From Gemella massiliensis (GTDB lineage: Bacteria > Bacillota > Bacilli > Staphylococcales > Gemellaceae): DNA of 64,000 bases. The notes under the pieces are model-generated. The model saw only the letters and a list, made by a program, of their open reading frames with translations. It did no database searches and was not told where the DNA came from. A program made the position numbers and the translations under genes. Every line of letters starts with the position of its first letter. Position 1 is the stretch's first letter. The DNA lies in assembly GCF_900120125.1 (NCBI RefSeq), contig NZ_LT635544.1, positions 511,458-575,457 on the forward strand, given 5' to 3'. Below are positions 16,055-25,241 of the stretch, piece after piece.

Positions 16055-18205
16055 ATGAGATTATTTAAGTATTTAAAAAGTTTTTTAGTGCCGATGATTA
16101 TCTTAGTATCCTTGCTTGCTGTCAGGGCTATGACGGAGTTGGAATTACCAACTTATACCAGTAAAATAGTAGATACGGGAATTCAGCAAAGTGGTATTGA
16201 AGATTCAGTACCTACTAAGATTAGCAAGGAGTCATTAAAAACATTAGAAGTATTTATGACTGTTGAAGAAGTTGAAAAGGTAGAAAATAATTATGAAGAA
16301 AATAACAATATTTACACATTAAAGAATATCTCACAAGAAACACGAGATGAATTAAATAATATTTTTAAAGAAACTATGACTGTTGTGCTTGGAGCAAAAA
16401 ATAAAAATATTAAATTAGAACAAATGGTACAAGGTGTTAGTGCCGGAGTTGTTCAGAAAGATACATTGGTAGAACAACGAAAAAAAGCTATTGAGGATTT
16501 AGGGCAATCTGCTAATATGATGACTAAACAAGGAGGAATAGCTTTCGTAAAAGAAGAATATAAAAAAGTTGATATTGATACGAATAATATTCGTACAAAT
16601 TATTTAAAAAATATCGGTTGGAAAATGATTTTAGTAACATTGATTGGCGGTGTGGCAAGTATTTTTTCAAGTTTAATTTCGAGTAGGGTATCTGCAAAAG
16701 TGGCATATAATCTACGTGAAAAACTATTTACCAAAGTATTATCATTTTCAAAACAAGATATTGATAAATTTTCTTCGGCATCATTAATAACTCGTACTAC
16801 GAATGATATCCAACAAATTCAAAATGCTTTAAATATGTTACTTTTTATTGCATTCTATGCACCGATAATGGCGATATGGGGAATTTACAAAGTTATGCAA
16901 ACAGATACCGGTATGACATGGATTATTGCTGTCGGTATCGGAGTTCTAGGTTTAATTATCGGGCTTATAATGGCAGTGTCAATTCCTAAATTTAAAATAA
17001 TGCAAAAATTAATTGATAAAGTTAATTTAGTAAGTCGTGAGTTGCTAACGGGTATTTCGGTTATTCGTGTCTTTGGGCGCGAAAAACATGAAGAAGAACG
17101 TTTTGATGTAGAAAATAAACGCTTAATGGATAATCAGCTATTTGTTAATCGTGTTATGTCAATTTTATTTCCGGCAATTATGTTAATTATGAACGCTATT
17201 GCTCTGTTAATAATTTGGGTCGGTGGTAAAAATATTAATAACGGCTCTATACAAGTAGGTGATATGATGGCATTTATTACCTATACAATGCAAATCGTTA
17301 TGTCATTTCTGTTTTTTACATTTTTAGTAATGCAATTACCACGTGCTACAGTAGCGGCTACACGTATTGATGAAGTATTGGATACACCAATTAGTGTAGT
17401 TGATAATAAAGAAGTTGATGATAATAAATTAAATGATGTTAAAGGAACACTTCGTTTCGAAAATGTAACATTTACGTTTGAAGGTGCGGATAATCCGGTC
17501 TTGACTGATATAAACTTTGAAGCGGAAGCCGGGGAAACAACAGCTATTATAGGAAGCACCGGTAGTGGGAAATCGACACTACTTCATTTAATACCTCGTT
17601 ATTTTGACGCTCAGCAAGGTCAAATTACGATTGATGGAGTGAATATTAAAGATGTCAGTATGAGTAAACTACGTAGCATTTTAGGTTTTGTACCACAAAA
17701 AGGTGTTTTATTCAGTGGAACTATTGAATCTAATATTAAGTTTGGTGATGCAAATATCAGCGATACTGATATGAAATTAGCAACGGAAATAGCCCAAGCT
17801 AGTGAGTTCGTTCTTGAAAAAGAAGGACAATTTTCTAGTTCTATTGCTCAAGGTGGAAGTAACGTATCCGGTGGGCAAAAGCAACGTTTATCCATAGCCC
17901 GTGCTTTGGCGAAAAAACCTAAAATATTATTGTTCGATGATAGTTTTTCAGCATTAGATTATAAAACAGATGTTAAACTACGTCGTACGCTACAAGAAAA
18001 AATGTCGGGCATTACTACAATTATTGTTGCACAGCGTATAGCAACCATTATGAATGCCGATAAAATTATTGTAATGAATGAAGGGAAAATAGTAGGAATA
18101 GGACGCCATGAAGAATTACTTCATAATTGTCCAACATATTTAGAAATTGCAGAAAGTCAACTTAGTGAAGAAGAATTGGGAAAAGGAGGTAAGCGCCATG
18201 GGTAA
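16055..18205 (+). CDS. heterodimeric ABC exporter subunit with degenerate ATP site
   Basis: 716 residues: exporter-type transmembrane domain and a C-terminal ATPase. Between the first and second helices lies an unusually long hydrophilic insert (about residues 35-175). ATPase motifs: Walker A GSTGSGKS, signature VSGGQKQR (intact), Walker B ILLFDDSFSALD with Asp where the catalytic Glu should be, and AQRI with Gln where the switch His should be. That pattern marks the non-hydrolysing partner of a heterodimer such as LmrCD or BmrCD. Pairs with the next gene, which it overlaps by eight bases. Probably multidrug or lipid export. Confidence 0.9.
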   Translation: MRLFKYLKSFLVPMIILVSLLAVRAMTELELPTYTSKIVDTGIQQSGIEDSVPTKISKESLKTLEVFMTVEEVEKVENNYEENNNIYTLKNISQETRDELNNIFKETMTVVLGAKNKNIKLEQMVQGVSAGVVQKDTLVEQRKKAIEDLGQSANMMTKQGGIAFVKEEYKKVDIDTNNIRTNYLKNIGWKMILVTLIGGVASIFSSLISSRVSAKVAYNLREKLFTKVLSFSKQDIDKFSSASLITRTTNDIQQIQNALNMLLFIAFYAPIMAIWGIYKVMQTDTGMTWIIAVGIGVLGLIIGLIMAVSIPKFKIMQKLIDKVNLVSRELLTGISVIRVFGREKHEEERFDVENKRLMDNQLFVNRVMSILFPAIMLIMNAIALLIIWVGGKNINNGSIQVGDMMAFITYTMQIVMSFLFFTFLVMQLPRATVAATRIDEVLDTPISVVDNKEVDDNKLNDVKGTLRFENVTFTFEGADNPVLTDINFEAEAGETTAIIGSTGSGKSTLLHLIPRYFDAQQGQITIDGVNIKDVSMSKLRSILGFVPQKGVLFSGTIESNIKFGDANISDTDMKLATEIAQASEFVLEKEGQFSSSIAQGGSNVSGGQKQRLSIARALAKKPKILLFDDSFSALDYKTDVKLRRTLQEKMSGITTIIVAQRIATIMNADKIIVMNEGKIVGIGRHEELLHNCPTYLEIAESQLSEEELGKGGKRHG

Positions 18206-19988
18206 TGAAAAAAAAGTAAGAAAAGCTGATAATTTCGGCAAAACATTTAAAAGAATAATGATGATGATGTTTAAAACATACACTATACCTATGATACTTC
18301 TTATTATTTTTTCAATAGCCGGAACAATCTTTTCAATTATAGGTCCTAAAATTATGGGGCGTGCAACTACTGAGTTATTTGAAGGTTTGGTTGCTAAAAT
18401 AAACAATACAGGCGAAATAAATTTTGGTAAAATAGCCGGTATTCTTTTGACAACATTAGGTTTATATGCTATTTCATCATTATTTATATTTCTGGAAGGT
18501 TGGTTGATGAGTAATGTTTCTCAAAAATTAACTTATGATATGAGAAAAGATATTAGTGTGAAAATCAATAAATTACCGATGGGGTATTTTGAACAAAGAA
18601 CAGTTGGAGAAACTTTATCTCGTATTACAAATGACGTTGACACATTTGGGCAAGGGCTTAACCAAAGGTTTACTCAACTTATAGCAAGTGTAATGACGGT
18701 GTTGGGAATATTAGTAATGATGTTCACAATCAGTCCGGTAATGTCTTTAATCGCTCTTGTAATAATCCCGATATCTGCAATTTTATTAGGGAGTTTAACT
18801 AAAATGAGTCAAAAGTACTTTGTCAATCAACAAAAATCACTATCGGATGTTAATGGACAGGTGGAAGAAAGTTATTCAGGGCAAAATATTATTACAGCAT
18901 TTAATCATAAAGATAAAAGTATAAAAGAATTTAAGAAAAAAAATAGTGAATTATATGGTTCATCATGGAAGTCACAGTTTTTCTCTGGGATGATGTTTCC
19001 TATTATAAACTTTGTAGGAAACTTAGGCTACGTGGGAATAGTGTTTTCAGGAGGGTTATTGGTTGCAAACGGAAAAATTGGAGTAGGTGATATTCAAGCA
19101 TTTATTCAATACATTCGCAGTTTTACGCAACCTATAGGACAAATTGCTCAATCAATGACGCAAGTGCAAAGTCTGACTGCAGCGGCAGAACGTGTTTTTG
19201 AGTTTTTAGATGCCACTGAAGAACAGCCGGTAGTTAATCCTATTAAAATAACTGAAAAACAAGGTAACGTCGTGTTTGATCATGTTAGATTCGGGTATAT
19301 TGAAGATCAAATAATTATTAAAAATTTTACAAGTGATGTTAAAAAAGGAGAAATGGTTGCAATTGTCGGGCCGACGGGAGCAGGGAAAACCACTATGGTT
19401 AAGTTGTTAATGCGTTTTTACGACATTAATGGTGGTAAAATTACAATAGACGGTAAGGATATTTCATTATTTAATAGAGGAGATTTACGTTCTTACTTTA
19501 CAATGGTACTTCAAGATACATGGTTATTTAAAGGTACGATAATGGAAAACTTACGCTACGGTCGTTTAGATGCAACTGATGAAGAGGTAATAGCTGCGGC
19601 TAAAGCGGCTCATATTCATCACTTCATTAAAACATTACCGGGTGGATACAATATGGAATTAAATGAAGAGGCTTCAAATATTTCGCAGGGTCAAAAACAA
19701 CTTTTAACTATTGCACGTGCTATTTTGGCAGATAAACCGATTTTAATTCTTGATGAGGCAACTTCAAGTGTTGACACAAGAACAGAAGTGTTAATTCAAA
19801 AAGCGATGAACAAGCTGATGGAAGGGCGTACAACATTTGTTATTGCTCATAGATTATCAACTATTAGAAATGCAGATAAAATTCTTGTTTTAAAAGATGG
19901 AGATATTATTGAACAAGGTAGTCATGATGAACTGTTAGAGAAAAAAGGTTTCTATTCAGAATTATATCAAAGCCAATTTGCAGAATAA
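18198..19988 (+). CDS. heterodimeric ABC exporter subunit with catalytic ATP site
   Basis: 596 residues from the ATG at 18198, which has AAAGGAGGT upstream; an in-frame TTG at 18147 is less likely. Exporter transmembrane domain followed by an ATPase with Walker A GPTGAGKT, Walker B ILILDEATSSVD and switch histidine AHRLST, all canonical. Its own signature motif is degenerate (ISQGQKQ), complementing the intact VSGGQ of the partner. One good and one bad composite site therefore form, as in known heterodimeric exporters. Confidence 0.92.
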   Translation: MGNEKKVRKADNFGKTFKRIMMMMFKTYTIPMILLIIFSIAGTIFSIIGPKIMGRATTELFEGLVAKINNTGEINFGKIAGILLTTLGLYAISSLFIFLEGWLMSNVSQKLTYDMRKDISVKINKLPMGYFEQRTVGETLSRITNDVDTFGQGLNQRFTQLIASVMTVLGILVMMFTISPVMSLIALVIIPISAILLGSLTKMSQKYFVNQQKSLSDVNGQVEESYSGQNIITAFNHKDKSIKEFKKKNSELYGSSWKSQFFSGMMFPIINFVGNLGYVGIVFSGGLLVANGKIGVGDIQAFIQYIRSFTQPIGQIAQSMTQVQSLTAAAERVFEFLDATEEQPVVNPIKITEKQGNVVFDHVRFGYIEDQIIIKNFTSDVKKGEMVAIVGPTGAGKTTMVKLLMRFYDINGGKITIDGKDISLFNRGDLRSYFTMVLQDTWLFKGTIMENLRYGRLDATDEEVIAAAKAAHIHHFIKTLPGGYNMELNEEASNISQGQKQLLTIARAILADKPILILDEATSSVDTRTEVLIQKAMNKLMEGRTTFVIAHRLSTIRNADKILVLKDGDIIEQGSHDELLEKKGFYSELYQSQFAE

Positions 19989-20029
19989 AAAATTCTCAGC
20001 GTCTTTTAGATTTAGATGCTGAGAATTTT
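19989..20029 (+). terminator. terminator after the ABC exporter operon
   Basis: Arms AAAATTCTCAGC and GCTGAGAATTTT, 12 perfect pairs, T-rich end. Confidence 0.9.
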
Positions 20030-20056
20030 AATTGTAAGAATTAATAAATATAAGAA

Positions 20057-20089
20057 AAATACTAAGCAGAGCCAATCCGCTTAGTATTT
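20057..20089. terminator. second hairpin, probably bidirectional
   Basis: Arms AAATACTAAGC and GCTTAGTATTT, 11 perfect pairs, then CGTTTTGTTTTTTA. Could back up the exporter terminator or end the opposing acidic-protein transcript. Confidence 0.65.
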
Positions 20090-20105
20090 CGTTTTGTTTT
20101 TTATA

Positions 20106-20130
20106 CTCCATATTTATTATGGAATTTTTA
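20106..20130 (+). terminator. third small hairpin
   Basis: CTCCATA and TATGGAA arms followed by TTTTTATATT on the plus strand. Confidence 0.4.
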
Positions 20131-20146
20131 TATTCATCTGTTAAAT

Positions 20147-20446
20147 TTAGGCTTCGCCTATATTTTCTAACATTATCTGATCATTAGATATACTGACTTC
20201 ATCGTACTCGAAGTCCTCATCAAAATCATATGAATATTCTTTATAAAGAAACATCTCATTAGAGTAATCTAAAAATTTGTCATCATCAGCCGTTAAAAAC
20301 TCAACCTCGTTAAAACTTTCATCAGCATAATCTGATAAAACTTCGTCCTCATAATCTATTTCTGTATTAAAATCCTGGGAATATTCATCGTCTTGTGAGA
20401 AACAGAGGTCTGGTGACTCCAAACTAGATAAGTTCATAGTATACAT
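20147..20446 (-). CDS. highly acidic 99-residue orphan protein
   Basis: No family recognised. Of 99 residues I count 32 Asp/Glu and two Lys with no Arg, so the protein is extremely acidic; aromatic residues (Tyr, Phe) alternate with the acids, for example DYEDEV and YDFDEDFEYDE. No signal peptide or membrane segment. It is likely a real gene: AAGGAGA sits at the right distance before its ATG and a strong promoter with a palindrome precedes it. Possible roles for such proteins include nucleic-acid mimicry or a chaperone/ion-binding function; none can be assigned. Stands alone between the exporter operon and the PBP gene, on the opposite strand. Confidence 0.7.
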   Translation of the reverse strand: MYTMNLSSLESPDLCFSQDDEYSQDFNTEIDYEDEVLSDYADESFNEVEFLTADDDKFLDYSNEMFLYKEYSYDFDEDFEYDEVSISNDQIMLENIGEA

Positions 20447-20471
20447 AAAAATCTCCTTTAGTTTTATTTTT

Positions 20472-20504
20472 TACCATTATACAAAATAATGGTAGTTTTT
20501 GCAA
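20472..20504 (-). promoter_or_regulatory. promoter and operator of the acidic protein gene
   Basis: On the minus strand TTGCAA (20499-20504) and TATAAT (20476-20481) are 17 bases apart. The spacer and -10 box lie in a perfect 9-bp inverted repeat, TACCATTAT (20472-20480) and ATAATGGTA (20486-20494), a good position for a repressor. Confidence 0.75.
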
Positions 20505-20792
20505 GAAAAACACTTATTTTTTAAGATTTTAAATTATATATTTATATAATATATACTAGGTAACAAATAGAAATTTTAGTTTGTAAATTCAGTTTAAAGT
20601 ATATAAAATATAATTTTAGTATTGAATAAGAAAACCAGAATATTTTAATTTATTAAAGATGTATTGTTACAAAAATATTAAAAGAATATTAATATGTTAA
20701 AAATTGTTTAAATAAAATTGATTTTTTTTTTGATATACATTAAAATTAATGATGTATAATGTATTTAACATAATAAAGAGAAAGGATATATT
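20505..20792. other. AT-rich intergenic stretch before the PBP gene
   Basis: Very AT-rich. A TATAAT at about 20755 with a TTGATA 19 bases upstream is a weak promoter candidate for the PBP gene; AGAAAGGA precedes its ATG. I see no gene or structured RNA. Confidence 0.5.
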
Positions 20793-23225
20793 ATGACAGA
20801 AAATAACAATGAGCGTTTATCAAGAAGAGATAGACATTCAAATGATAAAAAAAATGTTACACCGGGAGGTTATATTTCACGTGGAAATAATAACCCAAAC
20901 CAACGTCCTAGAGCGTTGGGAGAAGAGGTAATGAGAAGAAAATCTCAACGTTTGGGTGGCGGTGTGCCTAATGGTAGCCGTAGGGTATCTCAAGGGCGTA
21001 ACGGTAATAATTCAGAAAATAATCAAAATTATTCAGGTGGAAATAAACCACCGATAAGAAAATCTAATAGAATAAGTAATCCTAATAATAAAAAGAAAAA
21101 AAATTCAGTCTGGGCTAAGGTATTAAGATACGGATTGTATGCAACGAGTATTTTCATAATAACGGTGTTTTTCTTGTGCGTATTTTGGATTTTTCAAGCA
21201 CCGGCATTTGATTCTAAAATTTTAGATAATAATTCCAGAACAGTTGTTTATGATGTAAACAACAACGAAGTAGCTAAATTAGGTAATCAGGTCGGAGAAA
21301 ATATAGAAACTAAAGATATACCGGAACAAATGCAAAATGCTATTTTGGCAACTGAGGATAATAGATTCTTTGAACACGGTGCAGTAGATTATAGACGTCT
21401 AATCGGGGCTGTTGTATCAAATTTAACAAGCGGATTTGGTTCGCAAGGTGCTTCGACAATTTCTCAGCAACTTATAAAAAGAACATTTTTAGATGATAAT
21501 AAGAGTGTTAAACGTAAGGTTCAGGAGGCATATCTTGCTTATAAACTAGAGCAAAATTATGACAAAGAAACTATTTTCACGATGTATGTTAATAGAATCT
21601 ACTATTCTGACGGAGTATATGGATTAAAAACAGCGGCTAAATATTATTATAATAAAAATGTTAATCAGCTTACTTTACCGCAGATGGCATTACTTGCCGG
21701 ACTACCTCAACATCCTAACACTTATAATCCTTATGATAATCCGGAAGCGGCAAAAACCAGACGTGATACTGTACTTCATTTGATGGAACGTCACGGTAAA
21801 ATAACACAGGAAGAATTGACGGCGGCACAGAATACGGATGTTATGTCCGGAATTGTAAAACGTGATGAAACCAGTAGGGTGATATTGTCAAGCGAGTTCG
21901 ATTCTAAATATACATCTTATATGAACCAAATTGTTAATGAGCTTAGAAACAGCAAAGAGTATAAGGATTATGAGGGGGATGTATTGAATTTAGGATTAAA
22001 AATATACACAAACTTTGATCCGAAAATACAAAGTACACTAAGTGACAGTGTAACTTCAAACTATGTCGGTATAAAACAAGCAAGCAATGTTTCTATGGTT
22101 GTGTTAAATAATGAAAATAGTGGAATAGCGGCATTATATGGAGGAAAAAATCAGAAATTTAATGGTTATAATATTGCGACGCAGGCGAAACTGCAACCGG
22201 GGTCATCTATAAAACCTATACTGGCATACGGACCGGCGATAGAATATTTAGGGTGGAATTCGGGGCAATTAATTGATGATACAAAAATTCAAGGTTCCAA
22301 TATTCAAAACTGGGATAGAGTTTATCATGGGAAAGTCACTATGAATAACGCCTTGACAATGTCGTACAATATTCCGGCTATTAGAACATATCAGCAAGTA
22401 GGCTTTGATAAAGTAAAACAATATGCGGCGAATGTTGGAATTGATATAACGGATGATTCACTAACAACACCTATAGGCGGTAGTAAAGATGGTTTTTCAC
22501 CGCTTCAAATGGCAGCTGCGTATGTCCCGTTTAGTAACGGAGGCTATTACGCTACTCCTAAAACTATAAAAAAAGTATATGATAATGAAGGAAATGAAGT
22601 AAGAAGCTTCAGCAAAGATGATAAAAAACGAGTAATAAAAGAATCAACAGCTTATATAATGACTTCAATGCTCCGAAATGTGGTTAATGGAACGGCACAA
22701 TATGCCAGAGTGTCAGGTGCTGATATGGCTGTGAAAACCGGGACTACAACTTTTGGAGAAGGAGAAGCAACAAAGTATGGTTTTGATATAAATAACTACT
22801 CCAAAGATTCTTGGACAATTGGTTATACAAGTAATTATACTTTGGCGGTGTGGCAAGGGTTTGATACCATAGATGGTCCAACTAAATACATGACACAACA
22901 AGATACACAAAAAACACAGATGTTGTATAGAGTTAATATGCAGAATATTGTTAAAATACACCCACCTAAAGGATTTACTGTACCAAAAGATGTGGGTTCT
23001 GTGAATGGAACTGTCAAAGTAATAAGTGATAGTGAACGACGAGAAATAGAAGAGAGAACTAAGCGAAATCAAGAATCACAAAGAAGAGATGGTGACTTAA
23101 ATAACGGTAACAGTCGAAATAATAGTTCAAACAATGATAATAATCGAAATCAAAGAAATCAATCAAGTGGCAATAATACCACGAGAAATAATATAAATGA
23201 CAGTAACGGAGATAATGACGGATAA
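20793..23225 (+). CDS. class A penicillin-binding protein (PBP1A type)
   Basis: 810 residues. Basic, Asn/Arg-rich cytoplasmic tail (1-105), one membrane helix (about 112-135), glycosyltransferase family 51 domain with the catalytic Glu in ATEDNRFFEH (Glu188) and a second motif QGASTISQQLIKR, then the transpeptidase: SxxK in PGSSIKP (Ser471, Lys474), SYN (524-526) and KTGTT (648-652). The last 60 residues are a low-complexity Asn/Arg/Ser tail. Polymerises and crosslinks peptidoglycan at the outer face of the membrane. All catalytic residues are present. Confidence 0.95.
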   Translation: MTENNNERLSRRDRHSNDKKNVTPGGYISRGNNNPNQRPRALGEEVMRRKSQRLGGGVPNGSRRVSQGRNGNNSENNQNYSGGNKPPIRKSNRISNPNNKKKKNSVWAKVLRYGLYATSIFIITVFFLCVFWIFQAPAFDSKILDNNSRTVVYDVNNNEVAKLGNQVGENIETKDIPEQMQNAILATEDNRFFEHGAVDYRRLIGAVVSNLTSGFGSQGASTISQQLIKRTFLDDNKSVKRKVQEAYLAYKLEQNYDKETIFTMYVNRIYYSDGVYGLKTAAKYYYNKNVNQLTLPQMALLAGLPQHPNTYNPYDNPEAAKTRRDTVLHLMERHGKITQEELTAAQNTDVMSGIVKRDETSRVILSSEFDSKYTSYMNQIVNELRNSKEYKDYEGDVLNLGLKIYTNFDPKIQSTLSDSVTSNYVGIKQASNVSMVVLNNENSGIAALYGGKNQKFNGYNIATQAKLQPGSSIKPILAYGPAIEYLGWNSGQLIDDTKIQGSNIQNWDRVYHGKVTMNNALTMSYNIPAIRTYQQVGFDKVKQYAANVGIDITDDSLTTPIGGSKDGFSPLQMAAAYVPFSNGGYYATPKTIKKVYDNEGNEVRSFSKDDKKRVIKESTAYIMTSMLRNVVNGTAQYARVSGADMAVKTGTTTFGEGEATKYGFDINNYSKDSWTIGYTSNYTLAVWQGFDTIDGPTKYMTQQDTQKTQMLYRVNMQNIVKIHPPKGFTVPKDVGSVNGTVKVISDSERREIEERTKRNQESQRRDGDLNNGNSRNNSSNNDNNRNQRNQSSGNNTTRNNINDSNGDNDG

Positions 23226-23238
23226 TCTTACGATATAC

Positions 23239-23273
23239 AAAGTAGAGCAAGATAAAATTGCTCTACTTTTTTA
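23239..23273 (+). terminator. terminator after the PBP gene
   Basis: Arms AAAGTAGAGCAA and TTGCTCTACTTT, perfect, followed by TTTTA. Confidence 0.9.
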
Positions 23274-23371
23274 ATACTACACAAAAAAATAAATTTAGTG
23301 TACAATAGTATATATAAATTTTTCTTTTTAACTTATAAAAGAAAAAATATTAATTCAATGGATGTGAAACT

Positions 23372-24232
23372 ATGAAAAAAAAATTAGTAATCATTACAGG
23401 AATAAGCGGGGCCGGTAAAAATACAGCTTTGGAGATTTTTGAAAATCAGGGATACTTTTGTACAGATAATTTACCGGGATTGTTATTAGAAGATTTTCTT
23501 AGAATTATTGAAGAAAAAGATATAGATAAAATAGCAGTGAGTATTGATATTCGAAGTAAACACCTTTTTGTTGATTTGAAAGAATTATTAAAAAAAGTAC
23601 AAACCAGTGAATATTTTGATGTAAAAATAATATTTTTAGATAGCGATGATCAAGTCCTTGTTAATCGTTTTAAAGAAACACGAAAAAATCATCCTCTATC
23701 TGTTAAATATAGTTTACTTGAAGGAATAAAGCGAGAAAGAGTAGTAATGGCAGATGTAAAAGAAGTGGCAAATTATATTTATGACACTTCTAATTTTACC
23801 GTTAAAGATTTACAAACTAAAATTTTAGAAGATTTTGGTATTGAAAAAAGAAACAGTTATCATGTAACAATATCAAGTTTCGGTTATAAGTACGGTATTC
23901 CTATTGATGCGGATAATATCATTGATGTTCGATTTCTTAAAAACCCTTTCTATATTAAAGAGTTGAGAGAAAAGACCGGATGCTCAGAAGAAGTATTTAA
24001 TTATGTTTTTTCAGATAAAGTAACCGCTGAATTTTATGATAAATTTAAAGAATTAATTTTTTATATGATTGATAAATACCAATACGAAGGGCGAGATAAA
24101 GTAGCAATAGCAATAGGTTGTACCGGCGGGAAACATCGTTCGGTTAGTATTGCAAGAAAATTACATGAAGATGTAAAAAATTTAGGTTATAGAGTGTATC
24201 TTGAACACAGAGATATTAATAAGGGTAGGTAG
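23372..24232 (+). CDS. rapZ: RapZ/YvcJ nucleotide-binding protein
   Basis: 286 residues. Walker A GISGAGKN near the N terminus, the conserved YFCTDNLPG segment, and the C-terminal IGCTGGKHRSVSIARKL plus HRDINKGR, all standard for RapZ. In Gram-negatives it is an RNase adaptor controlling glmS; in Bacilli (YvcJ) it binds GTP and a partner role is less clear. It overlaps or abuts yvcK, the usual neighbour. Confidence 0.95.
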   Translation: MKKKLVIITGISGAGKNTALEIFENQGYFCTDNLPGLLLEDFLRIIEEKDIDKIAVSIDIRSKHLFVDLKELLKKVQTSEYFDVKIIFLDSDDQVLVNRFKETRKNHPLSVKYSLLEGIKRERVVMADVKEVANYIYDTSNFTVKDLQTKILEDFGIEKRNSYHVTISSFGYKYGIPIDADNIIDVRFLKNPFYIKELREKTGCSEEVFNYVFSDKVTAEFYDKFKELIFYMIDKYQYEGRDKVAIAIGCTGGKHRSVSIARKLHEDVKNLGYRVYLEHRDINKGR

Positions 24233-24236
24233 AATA

Positions 24237-25220
24237 ATGAATAATAGAGTAAAAGTAGTAACTATCGGTGGTGGAACCGGTTTGTCGGTTTTGCTCCGTG
24301 GTTTAAAAAAATATCCATTGGATATAACGGCTGTTGTGACTGTTGCCGATGATGGAGGAAGTTCCGGAAAAATTCGCAGTGATATGAATATTCCTTCCCC
24401 CGGAGATGTCAGAAATGTAATAGCTGCTTTGTCAGATGTAGAACCATATCTTGAAAAAATGTTTCAGTATCGTTTTGATTCTGGCGAAGTAAAGGGGCAT
24501 CCGGTAGGTAATTTAATGCTTGCGGCAATGACGGATATATATGGGAATTTTAGTACAGCTGTTCAAATTATGAGTAAAATTTTAAATGTCAGTGGAACAG
24601 TTTTACCGACAACCAATGAGATGGCAACATTAAATGCAGTGCTTAAAAGTGGAGAAATTATTCGAGGTGAATCATCAATTACAAAAGCAGGTGGAGAAAT
24701 CGACAATGTCTATATAACGCCATCGAAAGTAAAGGCGAATGCGGATGTTATTAAAGCAATAGAACATTGTGATTATATTGTGATGGGGCCGGGTAGTTTA
24801 TATACATCTATTATTCCCAATTTGATGATATCAGGAGTATCAGAGGCTATTATTAAAAGCAGTGCAAAAAAAATGTATGTTTGTAATGTTATGACCCAAC
24901 ATGGCGAAACGGATAATTACACTGTATCAGATCATATAAAAGCAATAAATAAACATATTGGGAAAAATATTTTTGATATTGTAATTGCAAATTCAAATGT
25001 ATTTTCAAAAGAAATTTTGGAACGTTACAAAGAAGAACAACAAACCGCAGTGGAAATAGACAAAGAAGAAATTGCTACACTTGGGGTGGAATTAATAGAA
25101 AATAAAAACGTCGGTATCGTTGAAAATAATGTAATTCGGCACAATGCAGATAAGGTATCTGAATTAATTTACAATTATATTATAGACGATAAACCAACAA
25201 TTATTTATAATAAAAGGTAA
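24237..25220 (+). CDS. yvcK: YvcK/GlmR-type gluconeogenesis factor
   Basis: 327 residues from the ATG at 24237 (an in-frame earlier start would overlap rapZ). IGGGTGLSVLLRGLK is the nucleotide-sugar binding loop, followed by ADDGGSSGKIR and PSPGDVRN, the family signature. In Bacillus this protein binds UDP-GlcNAc and steers carbon into cell-wall precursors. It sits between rapZ and pgi; the whiA gene usually third in this operon is absent here. Confidence 0.93.
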   Translation: MNNRVKVVTIGGGTGLSVLLRGLKKYPLDITAVVTVADDGGSSGKIRSDMNIPSPGDVRNVIAALSDVEPYLEKMFQYRFDSGEVKGHPVGNLMLAAMTDIYGNFSTAVQIMSKILNVSGTVLPTTNEMATLNAVLKSGEIIRGESSITKAGGEIDNVYITPSKVKANADVIKAIEHCDYIVMGPGSLYTSIIPNLMISGVSEAIIKSSAKKMYVCNVMTQHGETDNYTVSDHIKAINKHIGKNIFDIVIANSNVFSKEILERYKEEQQTAVEIDKEEIATLGVELIENKNVGIVENNVIRHNADKVSELIYNYIIDDKPTIIYNKR

Positions 25221-25241
25221 TAAAATATAAGGAGAAGAAGA

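Noticed and set aside
20505-20560. Possible further copy of the MITE-like repeat (AATTATATATTTATATA)
   Set aside because: Only the AT-rich outermost bases agree; the diagnostic CAGCAA and TAGTAGTGG parts are missing.
22713-23250. Several minus-strand frames opposite the 3' end of the PBP gene
   Set aside because: They mirror the low-complexity tail of the PBP gene and have no start signals.
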